Assembly (NCBI GenBank): GCA_007695365.1
Contig: REDV01000096.1
Coordinates: 1 to 46,838, forward strand
Reading direction: 5' to 3'
Length of the DNA stretch: 46,838 nucleotides
DNA from: Cryomorphaceae bacterium
GTDB lineage: Bacteria; Bacteroidota; Bacteroidia; Flavobacteriales_D; SKUL01
In this document: positions 18,102 to 27,347 of the stretch, one piece after another
How the letters are laid out: the number at the start of each line of letters is the position of its first letter
How positions within the stretch are numbered: position 1 is the stretch's first letter
Program-made: the position numbers and the translations under genes
Notes under the pieces: model-generated
Database searches by the model: none
What the model saw: only the letters and a program-made list of their open reading frames with translations
Told to the model about the DNA's origin: nothing

Positions 18102-18877
18102 ACGATATACTGAAAATAACCGCCTTGCAATCGGATTTGCACTGGGAAAACCCGGAGGCCAATCATCAGACTCTCGGTGGAAAAATGCGATCAGCCACCG
18201 CAGCAGATGCCTATATCCTGCCTGAGATGTTTCCCACGGGTTTTTCAATGGATGCCAAAAGGCTTTCCGAGCCCATGAATGGCCCGACTCATCAATGGAT
18301 GAAAGCTATGGCGAATGAACTCCGTGCAGCGGTGGGGGGGAGCGTGATTATTGAAGACGCAGGCCATTTCTACAACCGTTTTTTATGGGTGCAACCGGGT
18401 GGCAGAACCGAATACTACGACAAAAGGCACCGCTTTACCATGGCCGGAGAGCACCATCACTTCAGCGCGGGATCTTCGCATACCGTGGTGGAATTAAAAG
18501 GCTGGAAGATTTTTCTGCAGGTTTGCTACGACCTCCGGTTTCCGGTGTGGAGCCGCAATCGCTCGCACTATGATGTGGCTGTATATGTGGCCAATTGGCC
18601 CGAAGCGCGCTCAGCAGCATGGAGCAAACTTTTACTCGCCAGAGCCATTGAAAATCAATGTTATGTGATAGGCGTAAACCGCGTAGGCACCGACGGCAAG
18701 GACATTTCTTACAGCGGAGATTCAGCCATTATTGACCCCAGGGGTGAGTATTTGGTTTGCCCACCCGCACACAGTGATCAAGCCTTATATGCCGAATTGA
18801 GCAAAGCGGAACTCCTGGACTTTCGGAAAAAATTCCCGGTGCTTAAAGATGGCGATGAATTTGAGGTGAGGGTTTAG
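18098..18877 (+). CDS. Carbon-nitrogen hydrolase, omega-amidase (Nit2 / YafV) type
   Basis: This nitrilase-superfamily amidase has the catalytic triad Glu43 (LPEMFPTGF), Lys109 (YYDKRHRF) and Cys143 (LQVCYDLRFP). Segment LRFPVWSRN and the short N-terminus place it with YafV/Nit2 omega-amidases, which hydrolyse 2-oxoglutaramate or 2-oxosuccinamate to 2-oxoglutarate or oxaloacetate and ammonia. The length of 259 residues is typical. It is translationally coupled to the aminotransferase, so together they can make transamination with glutamine irreversible, for example in methionine salvage. Confidence 0.9.
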   Translation: MNDILKITALQSDLHWENPEANHQTLGGKMRSATAADAYILPEMFPTGFSMDAKRLSEPMNGPTHQWMKAMANELRAAVGGSVIIEDAGHFYNRFLWVQPGGRTEYYDKRHRFTMAGEHHHFSAGSSHTVVELKGWKIFLQVCYDLRFPVWSRNRSHYDVAVYVANWPEARSAAWSKLLLARAIENQCYVIGVNRVGTDGKDISYSGDSAIIDPRGEYLVCPPAHSDQALYAELSKAELLDFRKKFPVLKDGDEFEVRV

Positions 18878-19049
18878 AAGTCCGAAAAGAAGATCAGGTA
18901 AACAACCGCTATATCGCAGGACAAAAAACTAAGGCCTGGCAAACGAACTTGATCCAATGGATGTGAAACAAATCTTTAGGCGGTGCCTCTACAGTCCGAC
19001 CGAAATAGCCGCCACCGCCCAGCCTTCCTTGCCGGTAATGCTCCACGCA
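18878..19049. other. Spacer between convergent genes, no terminator recognised
   Basis: No gene or strong hairpin is visible. A weak dyad GGCGGTG (18979-18985) / CACCGCC (19013-19019) with a 27-base loop is the only structure noted. Confidence 0.3.
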
Positions 19050-20699
19050 CTATTCTTCCGGCAACGATGTGTCCTCCGACTCTGGTTCTTCTTCTTTTTT
19101 AAGATTCCACTCCAACTCCATATCCCAGTTAGAGCGCACCTGAACCGTAGAGGGGTAATTCACCACCGGCTCGGGCTGCATACCCTCGCGGAAATTCCCT
19201 GTATCCCACTCGCCGTTGCCGTTCAGGTCATAAATCACTCGCATCCTAAAGGAGCCGGGGTTCATCCGGTTGAATTCAATGATACCGGATTCTTCGGGTA
19301 TCACCCGCTTGATAACCACATCGCGGTCGTTTACCAGCTCCAGAATAATGGGGTCGCCGGGATTAAAGCGCAAGTCGAGTTTTAGGTTTCCGAAATGCCG
19401 CTCCTCGCGGGTTTTTACCGTTTTATCGAGTGTATCGTTCACCAACTTGAATACATCGGTAAAAGTGCCTTCGGGAATAAATACACGATACGGTGTGTCG
19501 AACTCCCAGGGGTGGTGAATTTCAAACACGCGTCTGGACTCCGTGCTCTTTAAGGCGTAATCCACAGGTATAGAATCCCTGAATAATTCTATTCTACTTG
19601 TATCTATCTGCTCAATGGGGTGATTGAATTTCAGCCGCACCGGCGAAAATGGGTTGAAGTTGAACAGTAAATTGTCCTTGATTTCAAGTACGGGATCTTC
19701 GTCATTTTTTCGTCTGCGCAAATCCCACCGCACAGTGTCCATGAGGTTGGGCGCGGCTTCAAACACCAATTTAGTTCTATCGAGGTCCGGAAAATCGGCG
19801 CGATTGGTCATCCACACCCACGTGGTATCGCCAACTTCTCCATGCTCAACAATCAACTTTTGCTCAGGGTCAATGGGAGTAACCCAAACAGAATCTGCCG
19901 GCTGATGCAAGAGAACCATCAACTCTCCGTGGGGTTTTGCAATGCGGTCATCAATGTACTGCGTGGTGTCCTTCTCCATAAACAACCGCATGATGTGCGG
20001 CACATTGGTACTGTCGGCAAAGCCCGGAGTTACCAGCGAATCAATGAAGGCAATGGCTTCGCCTGCATTGTATTTAAAGTTGCTGTTCTCGTCGCGCAAT
20101 GCAAAAGCCATGTATGAGCCTTCGCGAATAAAGTTGATTTCAAACTGACCTTTTTCGTTGGTTTTTCCGAGGTAGTCAGGCAGACCTTTGTACGGCATGG
20201 TATCCACCGGATTGCTGTACAGCATGACCCACACATCCTTCTCTGGTTTTTCGGTAAAGGCGTTCACTACTTTGCCAATGAACTGAAGCGAATCCAGAAA
20301 ATCACCGGTTGAAAACACGTATTGCAGTCCGGAGGCCTTGTTGCCCTCATTCAGATCTACAATGGCATCTCCGAAATTTATCACGTAAGTTGTTTCTGGC
20401 TTGAGCGGGCTTTTAAGATCAATAATTACCTTTTTCCCTTTGAGTTTAACGTCGGGGCGCTCTTTCATGGTGGGGTTGATGACCATCTGAGCTTTGAGAT
20501 TGCGAATTTGCACAAATTCATCAAACTCCATCATGATGCGCGAAGCCGCGAAATGCGTGCTGTAGTTGAGCGGGGCCGTGGCAATCAACTCAGGCGGGTC
20601 TTCATCCTTTGGGCCGCCTGTTGGAGGCTTCATTTGCGCGCACGAGCGAAGCAGCAAGCCAACGATGACTACCGCAAGCAATAATGATATGCGCGACAT
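19050..20699 (-). CDS. Ig-like domain lipoprotein
   Basis: This is a surface or periplasmic lipoprotein. From the ATG at 20699 it begins MSRISLLLAVVIVGLLLRSCAQ, with a lipobox cysteine. The first ~110 residues (PPELIATAPLNYSTHFAAS, MMEFDEFVQIRNL, LKPETTYVINFGDAIVDLNEGN) match the bacterial Ig-like domain (Big_5 / SbsA type) common in Bacteroidota lipoproteins. A later carboxypeptidase-regulatory-like segment follows (FIGKVVNAFTEKPEKDVWVMLY, GKTNEKGQFEINFIREGSY). The C-terminus ends in an acidic tail (KKEEEPESEDTSLPEE). Its ATG overlaps the upstream fRMsr stop (ATGA), which favours this start over 20708. Confidence 0.85.
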   Translation of the reverse strand: MSRISLLLAVVIVGLLLRSCAQMKPPTGGPKDEDPPELIATAPLNYSTHFAASRIMMEFDEFVQIRNLKAQMVINPTMKERPDVKLKGKKVIIDLKSPLKPETTYVINFGDAIVDLNEGNKASGLQYVFSTGDFLDSLQFIGKVVNAFTEKPEKDVWVMLYSNPVDTMPYKGLPDYLGKTNEKGQFEINFIREGSYMAFALRDENSNFKYNAGEAIAFIDSLVTPGFADSTNVPHIMRLFMEKDTTQYIDDRIAKPHGELMVLLHQPADSVWVTPIDPEQKLIVEHGEVGDTTWVWMTNRADFPDLDRTKLVFEAAPNLMDTVRWDLRRRKNDEDPVLEIKDNLLFNFNPFSPVRLKFNHPIEQIDTSRIELFRDSIPVDYALKSTESRRVFEIHHPWEFDTPYRVFIPEGTFTDVFKLVNDTLDKTVKTREERHFGNLKLDLRFNPGDPIILELVNDRDVVIKRVIPEESGIIEFNRMNPGSFRMRVIYDLNGNGEWDTGNFREGMQPEPVVNYPSTVQVRSNWDMELEWNLKKEEEPESEDTSLPEE

Positions 20700-21163
20700 C
20701 AAACCCAAGGCTGCATGAGGCTTGTTAGTTCTTCCAGATAGCGTTGATCGGTTTCGCTGAACGCGGCAGGTTGGTCGTGATCCAGATCGAGCACCATCAC
20801 CACATCTCCATCATGATTCCTAACGGGCACCACAATTTCCGACTGCGACCTGGAATCGCAGGAAATATGCCCTGGAAAGGCATGCACGTCAGGAACCAAT
20901 TGCGTAGTACCGGTATCCCAGCAAGTGCCGCAAACACCTCTGCCCCGGGCAATTCTTACACAGGCCGGCGTGCCTTGAAACGGACCCAAAACCAGCTCCT
21001 TTTCCCGCACTATGTAGAAGCCAATCCAAAAGTAACCCAGCTCATTTTTAAGCACGGCCACTATATTGGCCAGGTTGGCAATTACATCGGATTCACCGCG
21101 GGTAAGTGCTTCAATTTGCTGCAAACATCGCTCGTAGCGTCCGGCTTTTTCTGTTTCGTTCAT
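20699..21163 (-). CDS. msrC: GAF-domain free methionine-(R)-sulfoxide reductase
   Basis: This is an fRMsr: a GAF-fold enzyme that reduces free methionine-(R)-sulfoxide using cysteines and thioredoxin. The three family cysteines are Cys68 (GTPACVRI), Cys78 (GRGVCGT) and Cys102 (GHISCDS), with the same 10- and 24-residue spacing as the E. coli enzyme (84, 94, 118). The flanking motifs LGPFQGTPAC, VPDVHAFPGHI and SEIVVPV are diagnostic. The length of 154 residues is normal. A TATCTTTG box ends only six bases before the ATG, so the mRNA may be nearly leaderless. It overlaps and is coupled to the Ig-like lipoprotein gene. Confidence 0.92.
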   Translation of the reverse strand: MNETEKAGRYERCLQQIEALTRGESDVIANLANIVAVLKNELGYFWIGFYIVREKELVLGPFQGTPACVRIARGRGVCGTCWDTGTTQLVPDVHAFPGHISCDSRSQSEIVVPVRNHDGDVVMVLDLDHDQPAAFSETDQRYLEELTSLMQPWV

Positions 21164-21168
21164 TGCGG

Positions 21169-21176
21169 CAAAGATA
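21169..21176 (-). promoter_or_regulatory. TAnnTTTG -7 box directly before the fRMsr ATG
   Basis: TATCTTTG on the minus strand ends six bases upstream of the ATG at 21163, implying a transcript start at or beside the start codon. No good -33 element was found. Confidence 0.35.
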
Positions 21177-21212
21177 GGGCACCCAATAGGATGAAGATGC
21201 GCAACACTGCTT

Positions 21213-21890
21213 TTACTCGGTATAGGCCATTACACACACGCTGACTCTAACATCCTTCATGCCATCAAAAAGCCGGATACAGCTTTCGAGAGTTGAGCCG
21301 GTGGTCACAACATCATCCACCAGCAGCACATGGGCCGGCCCGTTGGGGTGGAAGTCGCGCAGAGCAAACACGCCCTCCACATTCTGAAAACGCTCAAAGC
21401 GCGATTTTTTGGTTTGGGTGGGATTGTTTACCGGTCTTACCACCAGCTCTTCGTGTACATTCCAGCCAGTACTTTCGCCAATACCTCTTGCAATTAGGGC
21501 ACTTTGGTTGTAGCCGCGGATCTTCAATTTTTTATCGTGAAGCGGAATGGGTAGCACGTAATCCACATGACCTATGCGTTTTTCTTCTTTTAAACGCGCG
21601 CCCATCATGCGCCCCATCAGCAAACCCACATTCTTGTTTCCGCGGTATTTGAGCTCGTGCAACATGTGCTGCACCCGGTTTCCCTTTTGAAAATGAAACA
21701 GGGCCACTCCTGTGTGGATCTCCGTCCGACCCCAAAAAAGTTTTTCAACCGGATTGTCGGCATAGAGGTGATAATCGGTATAGGGCAGCGCAGAAAGGCA
21801 TGAAGTGCAAACGGTTTCCTCTCCCAGCAACAGTGGTTTTTGACAGGCGGCACACAAGTCCGGAAAGAAAACAGCCACAAGTTCGCGCAT
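21213..21890 (-). CDS. ComF family phosphoribosyltransferase-like protein
   Basis: This is a ComF / GntX-type protein, linked in naturally competent bacteria to DNA uptake, although its enzymatic activity is not settled. The N-terminal zinc-finger-like cysteines are in FFPDLCAACQKPLL and ETVCTSCLSALP. The LKYRGNKNVGLLMGRMMG segment and the PRPP-binding loop VLLVDDVVTTGSTLES are typical. The length of 225 residues is normal. It is divergent from the membrane coiled-coil gene at 21994. Confidence 0.88.
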   Translation of the reverse strand: MRELVAVFFPDLCAACQKPLLLGEETVCTSCLSALPYTDYHLYADNPVEKLFWGRTEIHTGVALFHFQKGNRVQHMLHELKYRGNKNVGLLMGRMMGARLKEEKRIGHVDYVLPIPLHDKKLKIRGYNQSALIARGIGESTGWNVHEELVVRPVNNPTQTKKSRFERFQNVEGVFALRDFHPNGPAHVLLVDDVVTTGSTLESCIRLFDGMKDVRVSVCVMAYTE

Positions 21891-21993
21891 GGTCGTGAAA
21901 AAAGAATGTTAATAAGTGCCGAATGACTTTGGATTGTACCGACTCAATTGCGGGTAAATTAGCAATTTCGCACCAAAATTCAGAAGCTGCTTC

Positions 21994-22932
21994 ATGAGCG
22001 ACCAAAAATCAACGCCGTCTGCGCCAGGCAAACCTAAATCAGATAGCAAAAACCGGTGGATGTGGATTGTCATCGCGATTCTACTGGTATTAAGCGCCGT
22101 ACTGGGCATTATGCTCATGAACAAGTCGCAAACGGCAGACCAGCAACTCACAGAAATCCTTCAACTGGAAAACACCACATTGACCCTTAAAAGCGATTTG
22201 CAGGAAATGCTTATTCAGTATGACACGGTGACGGTTGCAAATGAGCGGATGCAGGCAGAAATACAGGCACAACAGGATCAAATCAAAGACCTCCTCAAGC
22301 AGGTAGAGAAGCACAAGGACGACGCCTGGATTATTCACAAGCTGAAGAAGGAAGCCGGCACACTTCGCGAAATCATGAAGGGCTACCTGGTTACAATCGA
22401 TTCACTCAACACACTCAATATTAACTTAAGGGCCGATAAAGACAGCCTTTCCAAAGAGCTGAGCAAAGTGAGTAAAACGCGCGATCAACTGGCCACCAAG
22501 GCTACCGACCTGGAGAAAATTGTGACCAAAGGCTCGGTATTACCCATTTCTGATGTGATGGCCGAAGCCATACGCGTGCGGGGCAGCGGCAAGCAATCGA
22601 GCACCAATAGAGCAAACCGCGCAGAAATGATAAAAGTGTGCGGACGGCTCGGAGAGAACAAAATTGCCAAACCGGGCAAAAAAGTGCTCTATATGCGAAT
22701 TATCAGTCCGGATGCGCGGGTGCTTGACGATGGTTCCGGGGACCCGAAAACCTTCAAGTTTGACGGCGTTTCAGGTATGTACAGCGTAAAGCGCGAAATT
22801 GATTACCAAAACGAGCCACAGGATGTTTGTGTGTACTACACCGTAAACGAAGAACTGCCCACGGGTCAGTACATCGTTGAGTTATACGAGTCTGAGACCA
22901 AAATCGGAGTGGCTACTTTCGACCTGCGGTAA
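21994..22932 (+). CDS. Single-pass membrane coiled-coil protein of unknown function
   Basis: I recognise no named family. Residues 1-20 are polar and basic, and ~22-43 form one membrane helix (WMWIVIAILLVLSAVLGIML), so the bulk is probably periplasmic. Residues ~47-185 are a long heptad-rich coiled coil (QQLTEILQLENTTLTLKSDL onward). The C-terminal ~120 residues form a beta-rich domain (VCGRLGENKIAKPGKKVLYM, ending TKIGVATFDLR). The last 20 bases overlap the convergent FkbM gene. The layout suggests a structural or envelope-tethering protein, which is inference only. Confidence 0.75.
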   Translation: MSDQKSTPSAPGKPKSDSKNRWMWIVIAILLVLSAVLGIMLMNKSQTADQQLTEILQLENTTLTLKSDLQEMLIQYDTVTVANERMQAEIQAQQDQIKDLLKQVEKHKDDAWIIHKLKKEAGTLREIMKGYLVTIDSLNTLNINLRADKDSLSKELSKVSKTRDQLATKATDLEKIVTKGSVLPISDVMAEAIRVRGSGKQSSTNRANRAEMIKVCGRLGENKIAKPGKKVLYMRIISPDARVLDDGSGDPKTFKFDGVSGMYSVKREIDYQNEPQDVCVYYTVNEELPTGQYIVELYESETKIGVATFDLR

Positions 22933-23701
22933 ACGTAAAATTGTTGCAATAAGGGCCTTCTCCCCTCGTATCCTGGTGCTGTTCAACGGAAAACGCCGAC
23001 AATGGCAGGCGCTCGTGCCCCCGGATAAAATGCCCCTCATAGCCACAATCTCTCAGCCATTGAAAGGTTTCTTCCATCTGCTGGCGGCCGATGTGCCGCT
23101 CTTCAATTTCCACCAGAATGGCCGGTTTGTGTTCAAGTAGAACCCCCGCACCTCCTTTAAATACGTTGAGCTCATTACCTTCCACATCTACTTTTAGAAA
23201 ATCCGGAATGACCTTGTTGCGCTCACAATAGCCATCCAGGGTATCCATGGGCACAGTTTCGCGAAGGGCAATTTCACCACTTGCCACGCCTTCCACAATA
23301 CTCGCCCCCGGCGATGACCCCTTGTTGACCTTATTCACTGGAATGTGCAAGGTGACTTTTCCTATGCGATCAGAAAGAGCGAGGTGTTCAAGTCTCAGGT
23401 TTTGCCAGCCCATCAATGGCTTTACACGGCTGATATAATCGTACAGCGCAGATTGAGGCTCAAAAGCGTGTACATATCCTGATGAACCCACGCAATCCAT
23501 CATATGGTAAAGGTACCCTGCGCGGTGCGCACCTATATCAAATGCGCATTGACCCGGAAGCAACGTTTGGCGCAAAAAGGCAATGCCCCCGGGGTCCGTT
23601 TTGCGCTGATATTTGCGGGCTCTGAGCCTGAGTTTGAGTTTTTGGAAGGGCATAAAATGAGGTATGCAGCGCTCAAAGATGGGCATTTCCTGCGGCTTCA
23701 T
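22913..23701 (-). CDS. FkbM family methyltransferase
   Basis: This is an SAM-dependent methyltransferase of the FkbM type, often modifying sugars or natural products. The SAM-binding segment is CAFDIGAHRAGYLYHMM, followed by HAFEPQSALY. The family signature is PDFLKVDVEGNELNVFKGG, and the C-terminus has EIEERHIG. The length of 262 residues fits. The frame overlaps the stop of the upstream histidine kinase by 29 bases, and a later in-frame ATG (MPIFER, near 23686) is an equally possible start. The methyl acceptor is unknown. Confidence 0.85.
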   Translation of the reverse strand: MKPQEMPIFERCIPHFMPFQKLKLRLRARKYQRKTDPGGIAFLRQTLLPGQCAFDIGAHRAGYLYHMMDCVGSSGYVHAFEPQSALYDYISRVKPLMGWQNLRLEHLALSDRIGKVTLHIPVNKVNKGSSPGASIVEGVASGEIALRETVPMDTLDGYCERNKVIPDFLKVDVEGNELNVFKGGAGVLLEHKPAILVEIEERHIGRQQMEETFQWLRDCGYEGHFIRGHERLPLSAFSVEQHQDTRGEGPYCNNFTFTAGRK

Positions 23702-26700
23702 CGTTCAGCTCGCCCGGAAGTTCAATAAAGAATGAAGTTCCTCTGCCGCTCTCGGTTTCGAACCAGATCTTCCCGTTGATGTTGTGCACAATATTCTTAA
23801 CCATGGCGAGCCCGAGACCCATCCCGGTTGATTTGGTGGTGAAATTGGGTTGGAAGATGCGACTGCGCATCTCTTCCGGGATGCCCTTTCCATGGTCGCG
23901 CACTGTAATGAGGTAACCCTTGGGAGCAGCCGTCACCGAGAGTTCTACCACGGCTTCGCGGTCGTCATCGTGCGCCTGAAGTCCGTTTTTAATGAGATTC
24001 TGAATGGCCCTCATTAACTGGTTGTAATCGGCGCGTACAATGGGCGTTCCTTGCGTGTAAGGCGTGAATTGCACCTTGCTGTCGGGCACATCGTCATAGA
24101 GCGTTACAGTATTCTCAATGAGCTGATTGAGGTTTACTTCCGATAGCTCTGCGCGAGGCATTTTGGCGAAATTCGAAAACTCATTGGCGATTTGCGTAAG
24201 GGCATCGATTTGTTCAATGAGGGTTTCGCTTGTTCGGCGCATGCGCTCCTCCAGGTTCTCGTCGCCGCTCTCCACCGCTTTTTGCAGCATTTGCAATTTG
24301 AGCTTCATGGGGGTGAGCGGATTCTTGATTTCGTGGGCAACTTGTCGGGCCATTTCTCGCCACGCACTTTCACGCTCGGAGCGGGCCAACTGTTCGGCGT
24401 TGATTTCCAATTCACTCACTTTTCGATTGTATTCCTGCACCAGCTCACCGATAACGTCGCTACCGCGGTAGTGAATCGGCTCATTGCGTTTACCGAGTTC
24501 AATACGACTGAGGGATTCCTGAAGCAATTGCAATGGGCGAGTAATCCAGTCGGTGATGAAAAATGCGGCGAAAACGCTGAGTGCAAGCAGTAACACAAAG
24601 AGGTTTACCAGCGTCACAAGCAACCTCGTAAGTTCCTCTTCCAGAATCTCCTGCTGCGCAAAGTAAGGTAGGTTTACATACACCAGGATTTCGTTGGCGT
24701 GGTTTCGGAACGGCACATAGGCTGATAGGTGGCGCAGATTACCAATTGTTTCAGGATGAATGTAGTCGCTTTTCTGGTTGATGGCAATTTTCACAAATGC
24801 CTCTGCATTCATGCGCGGAGCCACCAGCCCGGCATCAAAAATCCGTGGTTGTGAGGTGGCTATCAATACGCCATTCGGGTCATACACGTTGATATCAGTG
24901 AAGAACACGTAAGAAAGTCTCGCTACCTGAAGCCGCAATCGGTCTATAACGGTTTCAGTGAGGTAATCCTCGTTTTTGAGATTGTTTTCCAGCTCAATCA
25001 AAACCGACTGAATCTTCTCGCTCAAAATGCTGTAGTTCTTCTCCTGAAACTGGCTTTCAATGTAAAACCGCGTGGCAAAACCGAAGCTAAGTAGGGCCAC
25101 CAGGATAATTCCCACGGCCAGCATCTGTATTTTTACGTTGAGGTGATTAAAAAGGCCGGCATTGAGCACCGAGGGATCCTGAATGTAGGTTACCACAAGC
25201 AGCAAAAGACCGAAAAGTCCAAACAAATAACTGAAAATGGTCACCTTGTCAAAAAAGCTCGGGATTTCCTTGCTTACCACAATGAGGGTTCGCTCGTCGG
25301 GGCGATGGATGAGGTGATTGAAGCCTTTGTAGTCTTCAAAATCAAATGGTTTCAGGTTGTCATCGTATAGACTTGTGTTGATTCGGTAATTATACTCTCC
25401 TGAGGCACCCACCAACTTACCATCCATGTAGCGCGCAAATGAATATCCACTCAGTTTGCGCAGCGGTCCCGGGTCGCTTTCAATCAACAAATCCGGAAAA
25501 CCGATTTCACCCGGAAAAAGGGTGGACTCGAGCCCTATCACAATCCACGCCTGCAACGCCCCCTCCGAATCATAAAGCGGAATTTTGGCGAGATAGCTCA
25601 AATTGTCGGGGTAGCTGTATAGGTGATGGAGGTAGGCACTGCCCTCAACCGGCTCACCAAGCTCGTATATCAGATCTTCAAAGTACCTCAAATCGGGCGG
25701 CCGGGTTTCCGTAAGCACTCCCCAATAGGCACCGTCAGGCAAATAAACGTGAATACTAAAAATGTACTTATTCCAGTACCTGTCGGTAAACTGCTCTTCA
25801 ATGACCGATGCCAGCGCCGCGTTGGTAAATCGTTGCGGCTGTTGAAACATGCGTTGTATGGCATGGCTTTCCTGGATGGTAGTTACGGCAGAGGCAAAGA
25901 GCAGTTCCGTAACAGGGTCTTCATCGGAGGCGAGCTTACCGGCAAGCACCCTGCGCTCGGAGCGCTCCTTGATGTCGGTGTATTTCAAAATCCACAGCGT
26001 GGTGAGCAGCGAGAAGAAAAAGAGCAAAATGATGGTGCCACGCGGACGCGTGATTATTACCCGGTCGGCCCTGAGCAAAGCAATCAGCAACAAAGCGGGC
26101 ACGGGCCACAAAATCACCTTGAAGTCGAGAATACCGATCAGATGCGAAGCCGTGATATGTACCGCCAGGGCCGCCAACGCAGCCCACACAAGATTTTTTC
26201 GGACCGGCAGTATCGGACCCGTAAACTGCAGTAAAACAGATGAAAGCTGAAAGTAGGCAAAGAAGAAAAAACCTATAGACGATACAGCCAGCAGAGTGTA
26301 CACGTCCAACGAAAAAACCTCATAGAGCGTAAAGGTGATGCGCGAGTTTTCTATTAAACCCATAATGAGTGGAGTAATAAAAAGCGCCAAGCCAAAAAGC
26401 ATCAGAAAAATGAGTGTGAGCGGCAAAAAGCCCTTAATGCGCCGTTTGGAACCTCCGAGCGTTTTCTTTAGGTAGTGACCGATATAAAGCAGCAGTAAGC
26501 TATTGATGAACAGATCACCAAGCGATGGAAACAAAAAGGAGGAGGCGTATAACGATGGATTGAAAACCTGCAAACCCGAAAAAACATGCGGGTAACTCAG
26601 TGTAATGAGCCTGATCAGGAAAAGGGTTGCAGGAAACAGTAGCACAGCGAGTCGCACGGGCATTTTCCGACTGAAGAGGATTGGACATGTGCGTAGAAAG

Positions 26701-27347
26701 AGCCACAGTCCGGCAATTACCATCAGCAGGTTAAACCATCGAAGTTGCTCGGGCAAGGGTGCGTGCTGGTGGATGTGGAAAACCGTTTCGGTTCCCACCT
26801 GAACAGGTACAGAATTTACGCGCGGACTCAAACTTAAAAAGTAAACCGGGGGCAGGGCAAAATCGGGGGCGAATTCATCCTGCAGGTGATCGTTGTTATA
26901 TGGGTAGGACGACTTGATCAGGAACAGCGCATAATATTCGCGTCCGTCCTTCACCACTTTCCGCAAACCATACCAGCCGTTGTCAAGTTGCAGGTATTGC
27001 TCATCCGGAATTCCCGGGCCAAAAAGGTAATCAAAAGCCACGCGGTTGTCCGACCAGAAAACCAATTCGTCATTTTCATATACTGCGAGCAAAATGCCCG
27101 TTTTGTCAAACAGACCCGCGTAATAATCCGAGTATTGAACAGCTGTTGGGTGTACACCCCATTCACTGAACCTGGCGCTTAGCAGCGAAATTTCGTTTCG
27201 CGTTTCGGAACTTTTTTGCTGAAGCACACCTGAAACATGCTGTGCAACTGCCTCCAAACTTCGCTCCTTGCCAAAGGGAAGCCCTACCCACCAACCTAAG
27301 CTCATGAGCAGCAGCCCTATTATTCCAACCACAAGTGAATCTCTCAC
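23673..27347 (-). CDS. Very large multi-pass sensor histidine kinase (NtrY-like)
   Basis: This is a 1224-residue membrane sensor kinase. Residues 1-22 form a membrane helix, then comes an extracytoplasmic region to ~205, then a block of about seven to nine helices (~205-465). A second soluble region follows (~470-720), two more helices, a third soluble sensor (~790-905, FFTDINVYDPNGVLIATSQ), and a final helix at ~907-931. A HAMP domain (DWITRPLQLL) follows. The kinase core has H-box WREMARQVAHEIKNPLTPM with His1005 (NtrY-like), N-box QNLIKNGLQAH and the G boxes DHGKGIPEE and GMGLGLAMVKNIV. No response regulator is adjacent. It is unusually long for the class. Confidence 0.9.
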   Translation of the reverse strand: MRDSLVVGIIGLLLMSLGWWVGLPFGKERSLEAVAQHVSGVLQQKSSETRNEISLLSARFSEWGVHPTAVQYSDYYAGLFDKTGILLAVYENDELVFWSDNRVAFDYLFGPGIPDEQYLQLDNGWYGLRKVVKDGREYYALFLIKSSYPYNNDHLQDEFAPDFALPPVYFLSLSPRVNSVPVQVGTETVFHIHQHAPLPEQLRWFNLLMVIAGLWLFLRTCPILFSRKMPVRLAVLLFPATLFLIRLITLSYPHVFSGLQVFNPSLYASSFLFPSLGDLFINSLLLLYIGHYLKKTLGGSKRRIKGFLPLTLIFLMLFGLALFITPLIMGLIENSRITFTLYEVFSLDVYTLLAVSSIGFFFFAYFQLSSVLLQFTGPILPVRKNLVWAALAALAVHITASHLIGILDFKVILWPVPALLLIALLRADRVIITRPRGTIILLFFFSLLTTLWILKYTDIKERSERRVLAGKLASDEDPVTELLFASAVTTIQESHAIQRMFQQPQRFTNAALASVIEEQFTDRYWNKYIFSIHVYLPDGAYWGVLTETRPPDLRYFEDLIYELGEPVEGSAYLHHLYSYPDNLSYLAKIPLYDSEGALQAWIVIGLESTLFPGEIGFPDLLIESDPGPLRKLSGYSFARYMDGKLVGASGEYNYRINTSLYDDNLKPFDFEDYKGFNHLIHRPDERTLIVVSKEIPSFFDKVTIFSYLFGLFGLLLLVVTYIQDPSVLNAGLFNHLNVKIQMLAVGIILVALLSFGFATRFYIESQFQEKNYSILSEKIQSVLIELENNLKNEDYLTETVIDRLRLQVARLSYVFFTDINVYDPNGVLIATSQPRIFDAGLVAPRMNAEAFVKIAINQKSDYIHPETIGNLRHLSAYVPFRNHANEILVYVNLPYFAQQEILEEELTRLLVTLVNLFVLLLALSVFAAFFITDWITRPLQLLQESLSRIELGKRNEPIHYRGSDVIGELVQEYNRKVSELEINAEQLARSERESAWREMARQVAHEIKNPLTPMKLKLQMLQKAVESGDENLEERMRRTSETLIEQIDALTQIANEFSNFAKMPRAELSEVNLNQLIENTVTLYDDVPDSKVQFTPYTQGTPIVRADYNQLMRAIQNLIKNGLQAHDDDREAVVELSVTAAPKGYLITVRDHGKGIPEEMRSRIFQPNFTTKSTGMGLGLAMVKNIVHNINGKIWFETESGRGTSFFIELPGELNDEAAGNAHL

